From: Duganella sp. BJB480
Lineage (GTDB): Bacteria > Pseudomonadota > Gammaproteobacteria > Burkholderiales > Burkholderiaceae_D
Direction: 5' to 3'
DNA length: 64,000 nt
Assembly: GCA_003416985.1 (NCBI GenBank)
Contig: QVIN01000011.1
Span: 168,648-232,647, forward strand
Positions within the stretch are counted from its first letter, which is position 1; each line of letters begins with the position of its first letter. The position numbers and the translations under genes are program-made. The notes under the pieces were generated by a model that did not search any database, had not been told where the DNA came from, and saw only the letters and a program-made list of their open reading frames with translations. Shown here in pieces: positions 34,933-42,994 of the stretch.

Positions 34933-36175
34933 TGCAATGAACATCGAAGCCGTTGAAATCCTGATCGTCGGCGCCGGTCCTGCGGGATCCGTGGCCGCCG
35001 CGCTGCTGCGCCAGCAGGGACGCCAGGTGCTGGTGATCGAGCGCGAACAGTTCCCGCGCTTCTCCATCGGCGAGAGCTTGCTGCCGCAAAGTATGGCCTA
35101 CCTGGAGCAGGCCGGCATGTTGCAGGCCGTGGTCGAAGCGGGCTTCCAGTTCAAGAACGGCGCGGCGTTCATGCGCAACGGCTGCTATACCGACTTCGAT
35201 TTTCGCGACAAGCACTCGGCCGGTTGGGGCACCACCTACCAGGTGCAGCGCGCTGTCTTCGATCATGTGCTGGCCAAGGAAGCGGAGCGCTTCGGCGCCG
35301 AGGTGCGCTATCGCCATGAAGTGCTGGATATTGAATTGGGCAAGGACGGCGCGCCCGCGCTGGTCACGGTCAAGGGCGAGGATGGCGCACAGTACCAGGT
35401 CCGTGCCGGCTTCATTCTCGACGCCAGCGGTTTTGGCCGCATCCTGCCGCGCCTACTGAAGCTGGAAACGCCGTCCAACTTCCCGGTGCGCGGCGCGATC
35501 TTCACCCACATCGAAGACGGCATCCACGGCGGCGGTTTCGATCGCACCAAGATCCGCGTGACCGTGCATCCGAAGCATTGCAATGTGTGGTTCTGGACCA
35601 TCCCGTTCGCCGGCGGCCGCTGCTCGCTGGGCGTGGTGGCGGAGACCAGTTTCCTCGACCGCTACCAGGGCAGCGCCACCGAGCGCCTGCAAGCCATCGT
35701 GGCGGAGGAGCCGTCGCTGTCGGCGTTGCTGGAGAACGCCAAGTGGGACACGCCGGCGCGCCAGATCGTCGGCTACTCGGCCAACGTCGACAAGCTGTGG
35801 GGCGAGGGCTACGCCTTGCTGGGCAACGCAGGCGAGTTCCTCGATCCGGTGTTCTCGTCGGGCGTGACCATCGCCTTCAAGTCGGCCAGCCTGGCCGCGG
35901 CCGCGCTGCAACGCCAGTTCGCCGGCGAGAAGGTGGACTGGCAGGCCGACTTCGGCGCGCCTTTGCGCAAGGGTGTGGACACCTTCCGCGCCTTTGTCGA
36001 ATCCTGGTATGCCGGCGGCTTCCAAACCATCATCTTCCACGACAAGCAGCAGCCGGAAGTGCGGCGCATGATTTCGGCGATCCTGGCCGGCTACGCCTGG
36101 GACCAGAGCAATCCCTTCGTCAAGGAGACGCCGCGCCGGCTGGCGGCGCTGGAGGCCTTGTGCTCACAGGGTTGA
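34925..36175 (+). CDS. FAD-dependent oxidoreductase with flavin-halogenase hallmarks
   Basis: 416 aa. The N-terminal GxGxxG FAD site is VGAGPAGSVAAALLR (15-29). Two hallmarks of flavin-dependent halogenases are present: a Lys in FQFKNGAAF (Lys77) at the position of the catalytic Lys, and WFWTIP (222-227), matching WxWxIP. FSIGESLLPQS is also typical of the phenolic/pyrrole halogenase branch. It could therefore chlorinate or brominate the aryl head, as in the brominated xanthomonadins, or be a related hydroxylase or dehydrogenase. The start at 34925 overlaps the exporter by 8 bases. Family placement is strong; halogenation is inferred. Confidence 0.82.
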   Translation: MTDAMNIEAVEILIVGAGPAGSVAAALLRQQGRQVLVIEREQFPRFSIGESLLPQSMAYLEQAGMLQAVVEAGFQFKNGAAFMRNGCYTDFDFRDKHSAGWGTTYQVQRAVFDHVLAKEAERFGAEVRYRHEVLDIELGKDGAPALVTVKGEDGAQYQVRAGFILDASGFGRILPRLLKLETPSNFPVRGAIFTHIEDGIHGGGFDRTKIRVTVHPKHCNVWFWTIPFAGGRCSLGVVAETSFLDRYQGSATERLQAIVAEEPSLSALLENAKWDTPARQIVGYSANVDKLWGEGYALLGNAGEFLDPVFSSGVTIAFKSASLAAAALQRQFAGEKVDWQADFGAPLRKGVDTFRAFVESWYAGGFQTIIFHDKQQPEVRRMISAILAGYAWDQSNPFVKETPRRLAALEALCSQG

Positions 36176-36714
36176 TGCGCCGCGCACCGCTGCCGGCGGC
36201 CTTGCTGTTGGCCGCCTGTGCTACCACGCCGCCTCCGCAGGCCCGTCTGGGCCTGAAGCTGGCGCCGGCGGCGCTGGGCACGTCGATCAGCGTGCAGCAG
36301 CACTTGAAGGTGGAGCGCAACGGTCGCACCGATGATCTCGACGTCGCGCTGCAGGTGGAGCCGGACGCAATCGACGTCGTCGGCCTGGCGTTCACTCAGC
36401 GCGTGCTCACGCTGCATTACGATGGCAAGGAGCTGACCTCGTGGCGGCATGTGATGCTGCCGTCGCAGGTGCGCGCCGAGGATGTGCTGGAAGACATGCA
36501 GCTGACCCTGTGGCCGGCCGAGGAGATCGCCGCCGCGCTGCCGCAGGGTTGGCGCATCACCGAACAGGGCGCCCATCGCACCCTGTTCCTGGACGAGCAA
36601 CCGATCATGCAGATATCCTACAGCGGCACGCCGCGCTGGAGCGGCACCGTGGTGCTGGATAATCTGCGGTATCACTACAAGCTGACGATACAGTTTGCCG
36701 CGCCCACCGACTGA
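36175..36714 (+). CDS. apeN: DUF3261-type lipoprotein of the APE cluster (ApeN-like)
   Basis: 179 aa. Short lipoprotein signal MRRAPLPAALLLAAC (Cys15), then a single beta-rich domain with HLKVERNGRTDDLDVALQVE, RVLTLHYDGKELTSWRH and a C-terminal LDNLRYHYKLTIQF. This LolB-like outer-membrane lipoprotein probably receives the cargo from the LolA-like carrier. The start ATG overlaps the previous stop by one base (TGATG). Upstream in-frame codons run through the FAD gene. Confidence 0.83.
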   Translation: MRRAPLPAALLLAACATTPPPQARLGLKLAPAALGTSISVQQHLKVERNGRTDDLDVALQVEPDAIDVVGLAFTQRVLTLHYDGKELTSWRHVMLPSQVRAEDVLEDMQLTLWPAEEIAAALPQGWRITEQGAHRTLFLDEQPIMQISYSGTPRWSGTVVLDNLRYHYKLTIQFAAPTD

Positions 36715-36723
36715 GACCGACGA

Positions 36724-37908
36724 ATGCTGAATTTTTATCTGAACGCTTGCGGCATTGTGTGCGCGATGGGGGACAACCCGGCGCAGGTGAAGGCGCGCCT
36801 GTACGCGGGCGAGACCGGCGTGGCGGCGACCGACAGCTGCTCGCCCGGCCGCGAACTGCCGCTGGGCCGCGTGTGCGCGGAACTGCCGTCCGTGGCGCAT
36901 CTGCCGGCATCGCGACGCAGCCGCAACAACGCGTTGGCGCTGGCGGCGCTGGCGCAAATTCGTCCGCAGGTGGATGCCGCCATCGCGCGCTACGGCGCCG
37001 ACCGCGTTGGCGTGGTGCTCGGAACCAGCACCTCCGGCATCGGCGAGACGGAGCTGGCCATGGTCCGTCACGCGGCCGATGGCGCGCTGCCACCGGCCTT
37101 CCACTACGGCCAGCAGGAGATGGGATCGCCCGCCGAAATGCTGGCCTGGGAATTGGGCCTGGCCGGTCCCGCCTATGTGCATTCCAGCGCGTGCTCGTCG
37201 AGCGCCAAGGCGATGGCCGGCGCCGCGCGCCTGATCAAGATGGGCTTGTGCGACGCGGTGCTGACCGGCGGCGCCGATTCGCTGTGCGCCTTCACGGTGG
37301 CCGGCTTCGGCGCGCTGGATTCGGTCAGCGCGGCGCAGTGCAATCCAATGAGCGCCAACCGCGACGGCATCAACATCGGCGAGGGCGCGGCGCTGTTCCT
37401 GATGAGCGGCGAGCCCGCCACGGTTGCCCTGCTGGGCTGGGGCGAATCGTCGGACGGCCACCACATGTCGGCGCCCGACCCGGCCGGCGTGGGCGCGCGG
37501 CTGGCGATGACGCAGGCGCTGGAACGCGCCGGCGTCACGGCGGCGCAAATCGATTACATCAACATGCACGGCACGGCGACGCGGCAGAACGACGCGATGG
37601 AGTCGGGCGCGATCGCGGCCTTGTTCGGCCTCGAAGTGCCGGTCAGTTCCACCAAGCCGTTCACCGGCCATACGCTGGGCGCGGCGGCCGCGATCGAGGC
37701 GGCGCTGTGCTGGCTCGCCATGCAGGACGATAACCCGCAGGGCCGCTTGCCGCCGCACCTGTGGGACGGCGTGGCCGATCCGGCGCTGCCGGCGCTGAAC
37801 CTGGTGGCGCGCGGCGCGGCGCTGGGCCGTCCGCTGCGCCATGTGTTGAGCAGCTCATTCGCTTTCGGCGGCTCCAACGCGGCGCTGCTGCTGGGGAGGA
37901 CCGCATGA
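36724..37908 (+). CDS. apeO: APE ketosynthase (ApeO-like)
   Basis: 394 aa KAS II-like condensing enzyme with the full triad: Cys157 in SSACSSSAKAM, His282 in NMHGTAT and His316 in KPFTGHTLG, plus Lys311. In characterised systems this subunit makes a heterodimer with the chain-length factor (gene at 23988) and carries out polyene elongation. The SFAFGGSNAALL motif is at the C-terminus. The stop overlaps the dehydratase start in ATGA. Confidence 0.92.
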   Translation: MLNFYLNACGIVCAMGDNPAQVKARLYAGETGVAATDSCSPGRELPLGRVCAELPSVAHLPASRRSRNNALALAALAQIRPQVDAAIARYGADRVGVVLGTSTSGIGETELAMVRHAADGALPPAFHYGQQEMGSPAEMLAWELGLAGPAYVHSSACSSSAKAMAGAARLIKMGLCDAVLTGGADSLCAFTVAGFGALDSVSAAQCNPMSANRDGINIGEGAALFLMSGEPATVALLGWGESSDGHHMSAPDPAGVGARLAMTQALERAGVTAAQIDYINMHGTATRQNDAMESGAIAALFGLEVPVSSTKPFTGHTLGAAAAIEAALCWLAMQDDNPQGRLPPHLWDGVADPALPALNLVARGAALGRPLRHVLSSSFAFGGSNAALLLGRTA

Positions 37909-38366
37909 CGATGCCCGACGTGCGTGAACTGGTGCCGCATTCCGGCCGGATGGTGCTGCTCGACCGCGTGCTGAGTGCGGACGACGACAACCTGTGCGCG
38001 GAAGTGCGTATCCACGCCGGCAGCATGCTCGCTGGCGAAGAGGGCGTCGGCGCCTGGGTCGGCATCGAATACATGGCGCAGGCGATTGCCGCGCATGCCG
38101 GCTGGCTGGCCTTGCAACGCGGCGAGGCGGTCAAGGTGGGCTTCTTGCTTGGATCGCGCAAGTATGCGTCCAGCGTGCCGCTGTTCGCCACGGGCAGCGT
38201 GCTGCTGGTGCATGTGCAGCGGGTGCTGCAAGGTGAAAACGGCTTGGGCGCGTTCGACTGCCGCATCGACGTCGCCGGTGGCGCAAGCGCGGTGGGGACG
38301 GCCACGGTGACGGTGTTCCAGCCGGATAATGTCAATCAATTTCTCAAAGATGGAAACGCAGTATGA
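37905..38366 (+). CDS. apeP: APE hotdog dehydratase (ApeP-like)
   Basis: 153 aa single hotdog domain of the FabZ-like/ApeP family: VRELVPHSGRMVLLDRVLSA (His16 in PHSGRM), GAWVGIEYMAQAIAAHAGW and VGFLLGSRKY. Dehydrates the beta-hydroxyacyl-ACP so that the chain stays conjugated; no enoyl reductase gene is present in the cluster, as expected for polyenes. The start at 37905 has an excellent ribosome binding site (GGGGAGGA) and overlaps the KS stop. Confidence 0.9.
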   Translation: MTMPDVRELVPHSGRMVLLDRVLSADDDNLCAEVRIHAGSMLAGEEGVGAWVGIEYMAQAIAAHAGWLALQRGEAVKVGFLLGSRKYASSVPLFATGSVLLVHVQRVLQGENGLGAFDCRIDVAGGASAVGTATVTVFQPDNVNQFLKDGNAV

Positions 38367-39100
38367 ATCAGAATAAGTCCATGAGCGTGCTGGTGACGGG
38401 GTCGTCGCGCGGCATCGGTAAGGCGATTGCGCTGCGCCTCGCGCGCGACGGCTACGACGTGGTGCTGCATTGCCGCAGCCAGCGCGCCGAGGCCGACGCG
38501 GTCGCCCAGCAGATCGCGGAAATGGGCCGCGCGGTACGCGTGCTGCAGTTCGATATCGGCGACCGCGCCGCCACCGCCGCCGCGCTGGAGGCGGACATCG
38601 GGCAGCATGGCTGTTACTACGGCGTGGTGTGCAACGCAGGTGTCGCGCGCGACAACGCCTTCCCGGCGATGTCCGGCGAGGATTGGGACATCGTGCTGAA
38701 GACGAACCTGGACGGCTTCTACAACGTGCTCAATCCGCTGGTGATGCCGCTGGTCCAACGCCGCAAGCCGGGTCGCATAGTCACGCTGGCGTCGGTGTCG
38801 GGATTGATCGGCAATCGTGGGCAGGTCAACTACAGCGCGGCCAAGGCCGGCATCATCGGCGCCACCAAGGCGCTGGCGCTGGAGCTGGCCAAGCGTGCCA
38901 TCACCGTCAACTGCGTGGCGCCTGGATTGATCGAGACCGACATGACCAGCGAGGTGCCGATGGAGGAAGCGCTGAAGATGATACCGGCGCGCCGCGTCGG
39001 CAAGCCGGAGGAGGTGGCGGCCGCCGTCAGCTTCCTGATCGGCGAGGAGGCGGGCTACATCACGCGCCAGGTCATTTCCGTCAACGGTGGCCTGGCATGA
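38363..39100 (+). CDS. apeQ: APE beta-ketoacyl-ACP reductase (ApeQ-like, FabG family)
   Basis: 245 aa short-chain dehydrogenase. NADPH site VTGSSRGIG (11-19), NAG at 91-93, catalytic Ser144, Tyr157 and Lys161 (QVNYSAAKAG), and a C-terminal VISVNGG typical of FabG. Reduces the keto group after each condensation. It overlaps the dehydratase gene by 4 bases and the next KS gene by 4 bases. Confidence 0.94.
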   Translation: MNQNKSMSVLVTGSSRGIGKAIALRLARDGYDVVLHCRSQRAEADAVAQQIAEMGRAVRVLQFDIGDRAATAAALEADIGQHGCYYGVVCNAGVARDNAFPAMSGEDWDIVLKTNLDGFYNVLNPLVMPLVQRRKPGRIVTLASVSGLIGNRGQVNYSAAKAGIIGATKALALELAKRAITVNCVAPGLIETDMTSEVPMEEALKMIPARRVGKPEEVAAAVSFLIGEEAGYITRQVISVNGGLA

Positions 39101-40329
39101 GCCGCCGCGTCGCCGTCACCGGCATGGCCGGCATCAGCCCGATCGGCAACGACTGGGCCGCGATCCGCGATCGCCTGGGCCAGTACCGCAACGCCGTCGT
39201 GCGGATGGCGGACTGGGAGGACTACGAGGGCCTGAACACGCGCCTCGGCGCGCCCGCCGCGCCGTTCTCGCTGACCGAGCGTTATAACCGCAAGGCGATT
39301 CGCAGCATGGGCCGGGTCGCGCTGATGGCCACGCGCGCCAGCGAACTGGCGCTGGCCGATGCGGGATTGCTGGAGCACCCGCTGCTCAAGAGCGGCGACA
39401 TGGGCGTGTCCTTCGGTTCCTCGGCGGGCACGCCCAGCGCCATCGGCGATTTCGGCCGCATGATGGAGGAGCGCACCACCAAGGGCATCAACGCGACCAC
39501 CTACATCAAGATGATGGCGCATACGGCGCCGGTGAATATCGGCGTCTTCTTCGGCATCACCGGCCGCGTGATCACCACGTCCAGCGCCTGCACCTCCGGC
39601 AGCCAGGGCATAGGCTACGCCTACGAGGCTATCCGCGGCGGCAAGCAGCTGGCGATGGTGGCCGGCGGCGCAGAGGAGCTGTGCGCCACCGAGGCGGCGG
39701 TGTTCGACACGCTGTTCGCCACCAGCACCCGCAACGACGCCGGCCATACCACGCCACGTCCGTTCGACGGCGGCCGCGACGGCCTGGTGATCGGCGAGGG
39801 TGCCGGTTGCCTGATCCTGGAAGACCTGGATCACGCGCAGGCGCGCGGCGCCACGATCCACGCGGAGCTGGTCGGCTTCGGCACCAACAGCGACGGTTGC
39901 CACGTCACCCAGCCCAACGCGGCCACCATGCAGAAGGCGATGCGGCTGGCCCTGGAGGACGCCGGCTTGCAGGCGTCGGACATCGGCTACATCAACGCGC
40001 ACGGCACCGGCACCCACCAGGGCGACATCGCCGAGTCGCAGGCGACGCTGGCGGTGTTCGGCGACCGGACGCCTATCAGTTCCCTCAAGAGCTACATGGG
40101 CCACACGCTGGGCGCGTGCGGCGCGCTGGAAGCCTGGATCAGCATCGAGATGATGCGCGAGGGCTGGTTTGCGCCGACCATCAACCTGGATGCAATCGAT
40201 CCGGCGTGCGCTGCGCTGGACTACATCGCCGGCGAAGGCCGGCAACTGCAATGCGAGTACGTGATGTCGAATAACTTCGCTTTCGGCGGCATTAACACGT
40301 CGCTGATTTTCAAACGGTACGTCAAATAG
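39097..40329 (+). CDS. apeR: Second APE ketosynthase (ApeR-like)
   Basis: 410 aa KAS II-like enzyme with Cys165 in SSACTSGSQG, His302 in NAHGTGT and His336 in KSYMGHTLG. Characterised ApeR-type proteins act as homodimers and are thought to start the chain or perform early condensations, complementing the ApeO-ApeC pair. The start at 39097 overlaps the reductase stop; upstream in-frame codons run through that gene. Confidence 0.92.
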   Translation: MSRRVAVTGMAGISPIGNDWAAIRDRLGQYRNAVVRMADWEDYEGLNTRLGAPAAPFSLTERYNRKAIRSMGRVALMATRASELALADAGLLEHPLLKSGDMGVSFGSSAGTPSAIGDFGRMMEERTTKGINATTYIKMMAHTAPVNIGVFFGITGRVITTSSACTSGSQGIGYAYEAIRGGKQLAMVAGGAEELCATEAAVFDTLFATSTRNDAGHTTPRPFDGGRDGLVIGEGAGCLILEDLDHAQARGATIHAELVGFGTNSDGCHVTQPNAATMQKAMRLALEDAGLQASDIGYINAHGTGTHQGDIAESQATLAVFGDRTPISSLKSYMGHTLGACGALEAWISIEMMREGWFAPTINLDAIDPACAALDYIAGEGRQLQCEYVMSNNFAFGGINTSLIFKRYVK

Positions 40330-40339
40330 GAACCCGATA

Positions 40340-40783
40340 ATGAAGAAACTGCATTCTGTGATGGCACTTCTGGTATTGGCCGCCGCGCCGCTGTGCGCCT
40401 CGGCCGCCGACAAGATGGTCCTGCTGCCGATCGCCGGCGCCATGGCCGCCAACAACGCGCAACAGCGCCTGGACGTCGGCGTTAAGTTCTACTTCGCCGA
40501 CCAGCCTACGCCGAAGGTGCAGACCAAGATCACCAGCGACAGGACGAGCCTGCGCACCAATGGCTTCGGCAAGTCGGCCGAGAAGGCCTGCAACTGGGTG
40601 TTCCTGTCGGCGATGCTGTCGCTGCAGAAGCGCGCGCAGGAAGTGGGCGCCGATGGCGTGGTCAACATCGTCAGCAATTTCAATGACAAGGAAATGGCCA
40701 GCCAGACCGAGTTCGAATGTGCGGACGGCGCCATCATGGCCGGCGTCGCGCTCAAGGGCGACTTCGTCAAGTTCGCCAAATAA
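40340..40783 (+). CDS. Small secreted protein, excinuclease-subunit-like annotation family
   Basis: 147 aa. A signal peptide (KLHSVMALLVLAAAPLCASA) shows that it is exported, so the database-style name excinuclease ATPase subunit used for relatives cannot be right. The mature part has NWVFLSAMLSLQKRAQEVGA and ADGVVNIVSNFNDKEMAS, resembling YbjQ-like small beta proteins, and two Cys (CNWV, FECADG) that may form a disulphide. It is the first of two envelope genes after the APE enzymes and is followed 49 bases later by a lipoprotein gene. Function unknown; membership in the cluster is inferred from spacing. Confidence 0.75.
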   Translation: MKKLHSVMALLVLAAAPLCASAADKMVLLPIAGAMAANNAQQRLDVGVKFYFADQPTPKVQTKITSDRTSLRTNGFGKSAEKACNWVFLSAMLSLQKRAQEVGADGVVNIVSNFNDKEMASQTEFECADGAIMAGVALKGDFVKFAK

Positions 40784-40832
40784 TCCGGTGCCAACGCACC
40801 TCACTGTTTTACCAACCCATCGAAAGATAGCC

Positions 40833-41417
40833 ATGAATAAGAACTTCCGTAACGCCGTGCTGGTAGCCGCCATCGGTGGCGCGCTGTTGACGACCGGCTG
40901 CGCGACCAGGATCAAGGCCAGCAGCGCCCAGAATCCTCCACCGAAGGAAGCTTTCGCGACCTATGGCCGCATCGAAATCAAACCCGTCGTGTTCAAGGCA
41001 GGTTACGTTGGCGACGCCTCCGGCCTGGCCAAGATCGACGAGAACTTCCGCGCCGACCTGGCGGAATCGCTGGCGCGGTGGAACCAGCGTCCCGTCAACG
41101 GCCGCACGCTGGTGATCGAGCCGGTGATCGACGAGCTGTCGTTCAAGCACGGCGCCAAGCGCGTGCTGCTGGGGCCTTTGGCCGGCAGCTCGGGTGTGCT
41201 GATGCATGTGTCGATACACGATGCCAGCGGCGCCGTGGTCGCCAACCCGGAGTTCTTCCAGCGTGCCGACGCGATGGGCGCGGGCTTCACATTCGGCGCG
41301 CATGACAACCTGATGCTGACGCGCGTCGGCAAGCTCGCCGCCGGCTATGTGATGGCCAACTACGACACGCCTGTTGGCGGCCCGACCGGCGCCGACGACA
41401 AGGCGGTGGCCCGCTAA
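40833..41417 (+). CDS. DUF4410-type lipoprotein
   Basis: 194 aa. Signal with lipobox LTTGC (Cys23), then a domain with YGRIEIKPVVFKAG, RTLVIEPVIDELSFKHGAKR and GSSGVLMHVSIHDASG, ending in a polar tail. DUF4410 proteins are outer-membrane or periplasmic lipoproteins of unknown function. The start at 40833 is the only one giving a signal peptide. Its stop overlaps the PPTase start in TAATG, tying it to the APE operon. Confidence 0.8.
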   Translation: MNKNFRNAVLVAAIGGALLTTGCATRIKASSAQNPPPKEAFATYGRIEIKPVVFKAGYVGDASGLAKIDENFRADLAESLARWNQRPVNGRTLVIEPVIDELSFKHGAKRVLLGPLAGSSGVLMHVSIHDASGAVVANPEFFQRADAMGAGFTFGAHDNLMLTRVGKLAAGYVMANYDTPVGGPTGADDKAVAR

Positions 41418-42031
41418 TGACAGTCGCCGCCTCGCTCTGGATGGCCGACATCGACGGCATGGCGGATGAGGATCTGCCGCGCCTGCGCGATTGGTTGTCC
41501 GCGAGCGAGCTGGCGCGCTGTGGGCGGTTTGTGCGCGTCCAGCGGCAACGCCAGTTTGTCGCGGGACGGATCTTGTTGCGCATGGCGCTGGGCTCCTTGC
41601 AGGGCGTGGCGCCGCGCGATGTCGAGCTGGAGGACCGGCCCGGAGCGGCGCCTTTGCTGAAGGCGCCCGTGCCGCGTGGCCCGGCGCCGGGCTTCAGCAT
41701 CGCGCACAGCGGCCGCTGGGTGGCTTGCGCCGTCAGCGCGCAGACGGCGCTGGGACTGGATATCGAAATGCGCGATCCGCAGCGCGATCTGGCGGCGTTG
41801 GCCGCGCAGGCCTTCGATGCGGACGAGATGGCGCAGTGGATGGCGTTGGACGAGGCGCGCCGCGTCGTCGGCTTTTACAGTTTGTGGAGCGGGAAGGAAG
41901 CGCGCTTCAAGCTGGGGGACGCGGCGCAGGCGCATCGCGTCGATTTGCCGCATGAGGAATTGTCGGTGGTGTTGTGCAGCGCCTTGCCGCTGACGGAGCT
42001 GCCGCGGATAAAACTGGTGACGCTGCCGTGA
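41417..42031 (+). CDS. 4'-phosphopantetheinyl transferase (Sfp/HetI type)
   Basis: 204 aa. Converts apo-ACP to holo-ACP with CoA and Mg. The motifs are ALGLDIEMRD (Asp115, Glu117 metal ligands), the FYSLWSGKEARFKL motif (Trp157, Lys160, Glu161) and GFSIAHSGRWVACAV at the N-terminal half. It is the last plus-strand gene of the main APE run, converging with a polysaccharide deacetylase, and most probably activates the two ACPs at 25490 and 25756. Confidence 0.92.
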   Translation: MTVAASLWMADIDGMADEDLPRLRDWLSASELARCGRFVRVQRQRQFVAGRILLRMALGSLQGVAPRDVELEDRPGAAPLLKAPVPRGPAPGFSIAHSGRWVACAVSAQTALGLDIEMRDPQRDLAALAAQAFDADEMAQWMALDEARRVVGFYSLWSGKEARFKLGDAAQAHRVDLPHEELSVVLCSALPLTELPRIKLVTLP

Positions 42032-42889
42032 TCACTGCCACAGCCAGCCCCACAGGCCTGGCAGGTGCTGCTTGACGCTCGCGTCATCGACTGTGCTCGC
42101 CAGCGCGGCGCGCTCCAGTTCCGCGCGGTCGTCGTAGAACGGCTTGGCGGCCAGCGGCATGTCGAGTTCGTGCGCGACATCGAGCAGAATCTCCAGGTAT
42201 TCCTGGATGTGGCGCGAGGTGTAGGTGTTCACGTCGTGGAAGGTGACCACCACCGGCGTGCTGCCATCGACCACGGGCATGGCACCGGCGGCCCAGCGTT
42301 TGCGGGTCTCGGCCAGGTGGGTGAGCATGTTGGAGCGCTTGTGCCAGCTGAAGTTGACGCCGTAGATCTTGCCGTCGTTGGCATTCAGGTCGGTCAGCAG
42401 CATACGCATGCCGTGCTGGTGGTAGGACTCCAGCGTGCCGGCATCGTAGGCCCAGAACGGCGGGCGCACCAGCTTGGGCGCGACGCCGGTGATGGCGGTC
42501 AGGTCGTCGACGCCGCGCTGCATCGATTCGTCCAGCGTGGCGCGGCTCATGAAGCGGTGGTTGGAGTGGAAGGTGGTGGCGCTGTGCAGCGCGACCACGT
42601 GGCCTTCGTCGTATTCGCGGCGTATCAGGCCGCGCCCGACCTCCGTGCCGCCGCCATGCCAGGCGCGGGTCTGGGTGAAGAAGACGGCCTTGATGTGGTC
42701 TTGCAGCGGGTTGCTGGCCAGCGTTTCGAGGATATGCACGGTCGGATTGCCGCTGTCGGCGGCGGCCGGGCCGTCGTCGAAGGTCAGCAGGAAGCGTATC
42801 GGCGCGGGTGGCGTGTCCTGGGCCATGGCGCAGGGGCTCGGCATCATCGAGCAGAGTGCAAGCAGCAGGTGGAAAAGATGGTTGGACAC
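42032..42889 (-). CDS. Secreted polysaccharide deacetylase (NodB fold)
   Basis: 285 aa. Signal peptide (LFHLLLALCSMMPSPCAMA), then a NodB homology domain: TFDDGP motif 1 (36-41), HSATTFHSNH as the zinc-binding motif 2, RPPFWAYD motif 3 and VVVTFHDVNTYTSRH near motif 5. Would remove N-acetyl or O-acetyl groups from an envelope or exported polysaccharide. It is convergent with the PPTase gene with no gap, so co-function with the APE locus is uncertain. Confidence 0.88.
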   Translation of the reverse strand: MSNHLFHLLLALCSMMPSPCAMAQDTPPAPIRFLLTFDDGPAAADSGNPTVHILETLASNPLQDHIKAVFFTQTRAWHGGGTEVGRGLIRREYDEGHVVALHSATTFHSNHRFMSRATLDESMQRGVDDLTAITGVAPKLVRPPFWAYDAGTLESYHQHGMRMLLTDLNANDGKIYGVNFSWHKRSNMLTHLAETRKRWAAGAMPVVDGSTPVVVTFHDVNTYTSRHIQEYLEILLDVAHELDMPLAAKPFYDDRAELERAALASTVDDASVKQHLPGLWGWLWQ

Positions 42890-42994
42890 GGACAGTCGGC
42901 ATGGCGTACGGAACAGGACGAATATTGTACGAGTTTTTTGCCGGCGGGGTCGCAGTATTGGGAATTTGTAAACTATGGAACAACAAAGGGTTTT

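Noticed and set aside
40340-40783. Excinuclease ATPase subunit
   Set aside because: The name circulates for this small family, but the protein has a signal peptide and no ATPase motifs, so a DNA-repair role is not supported.
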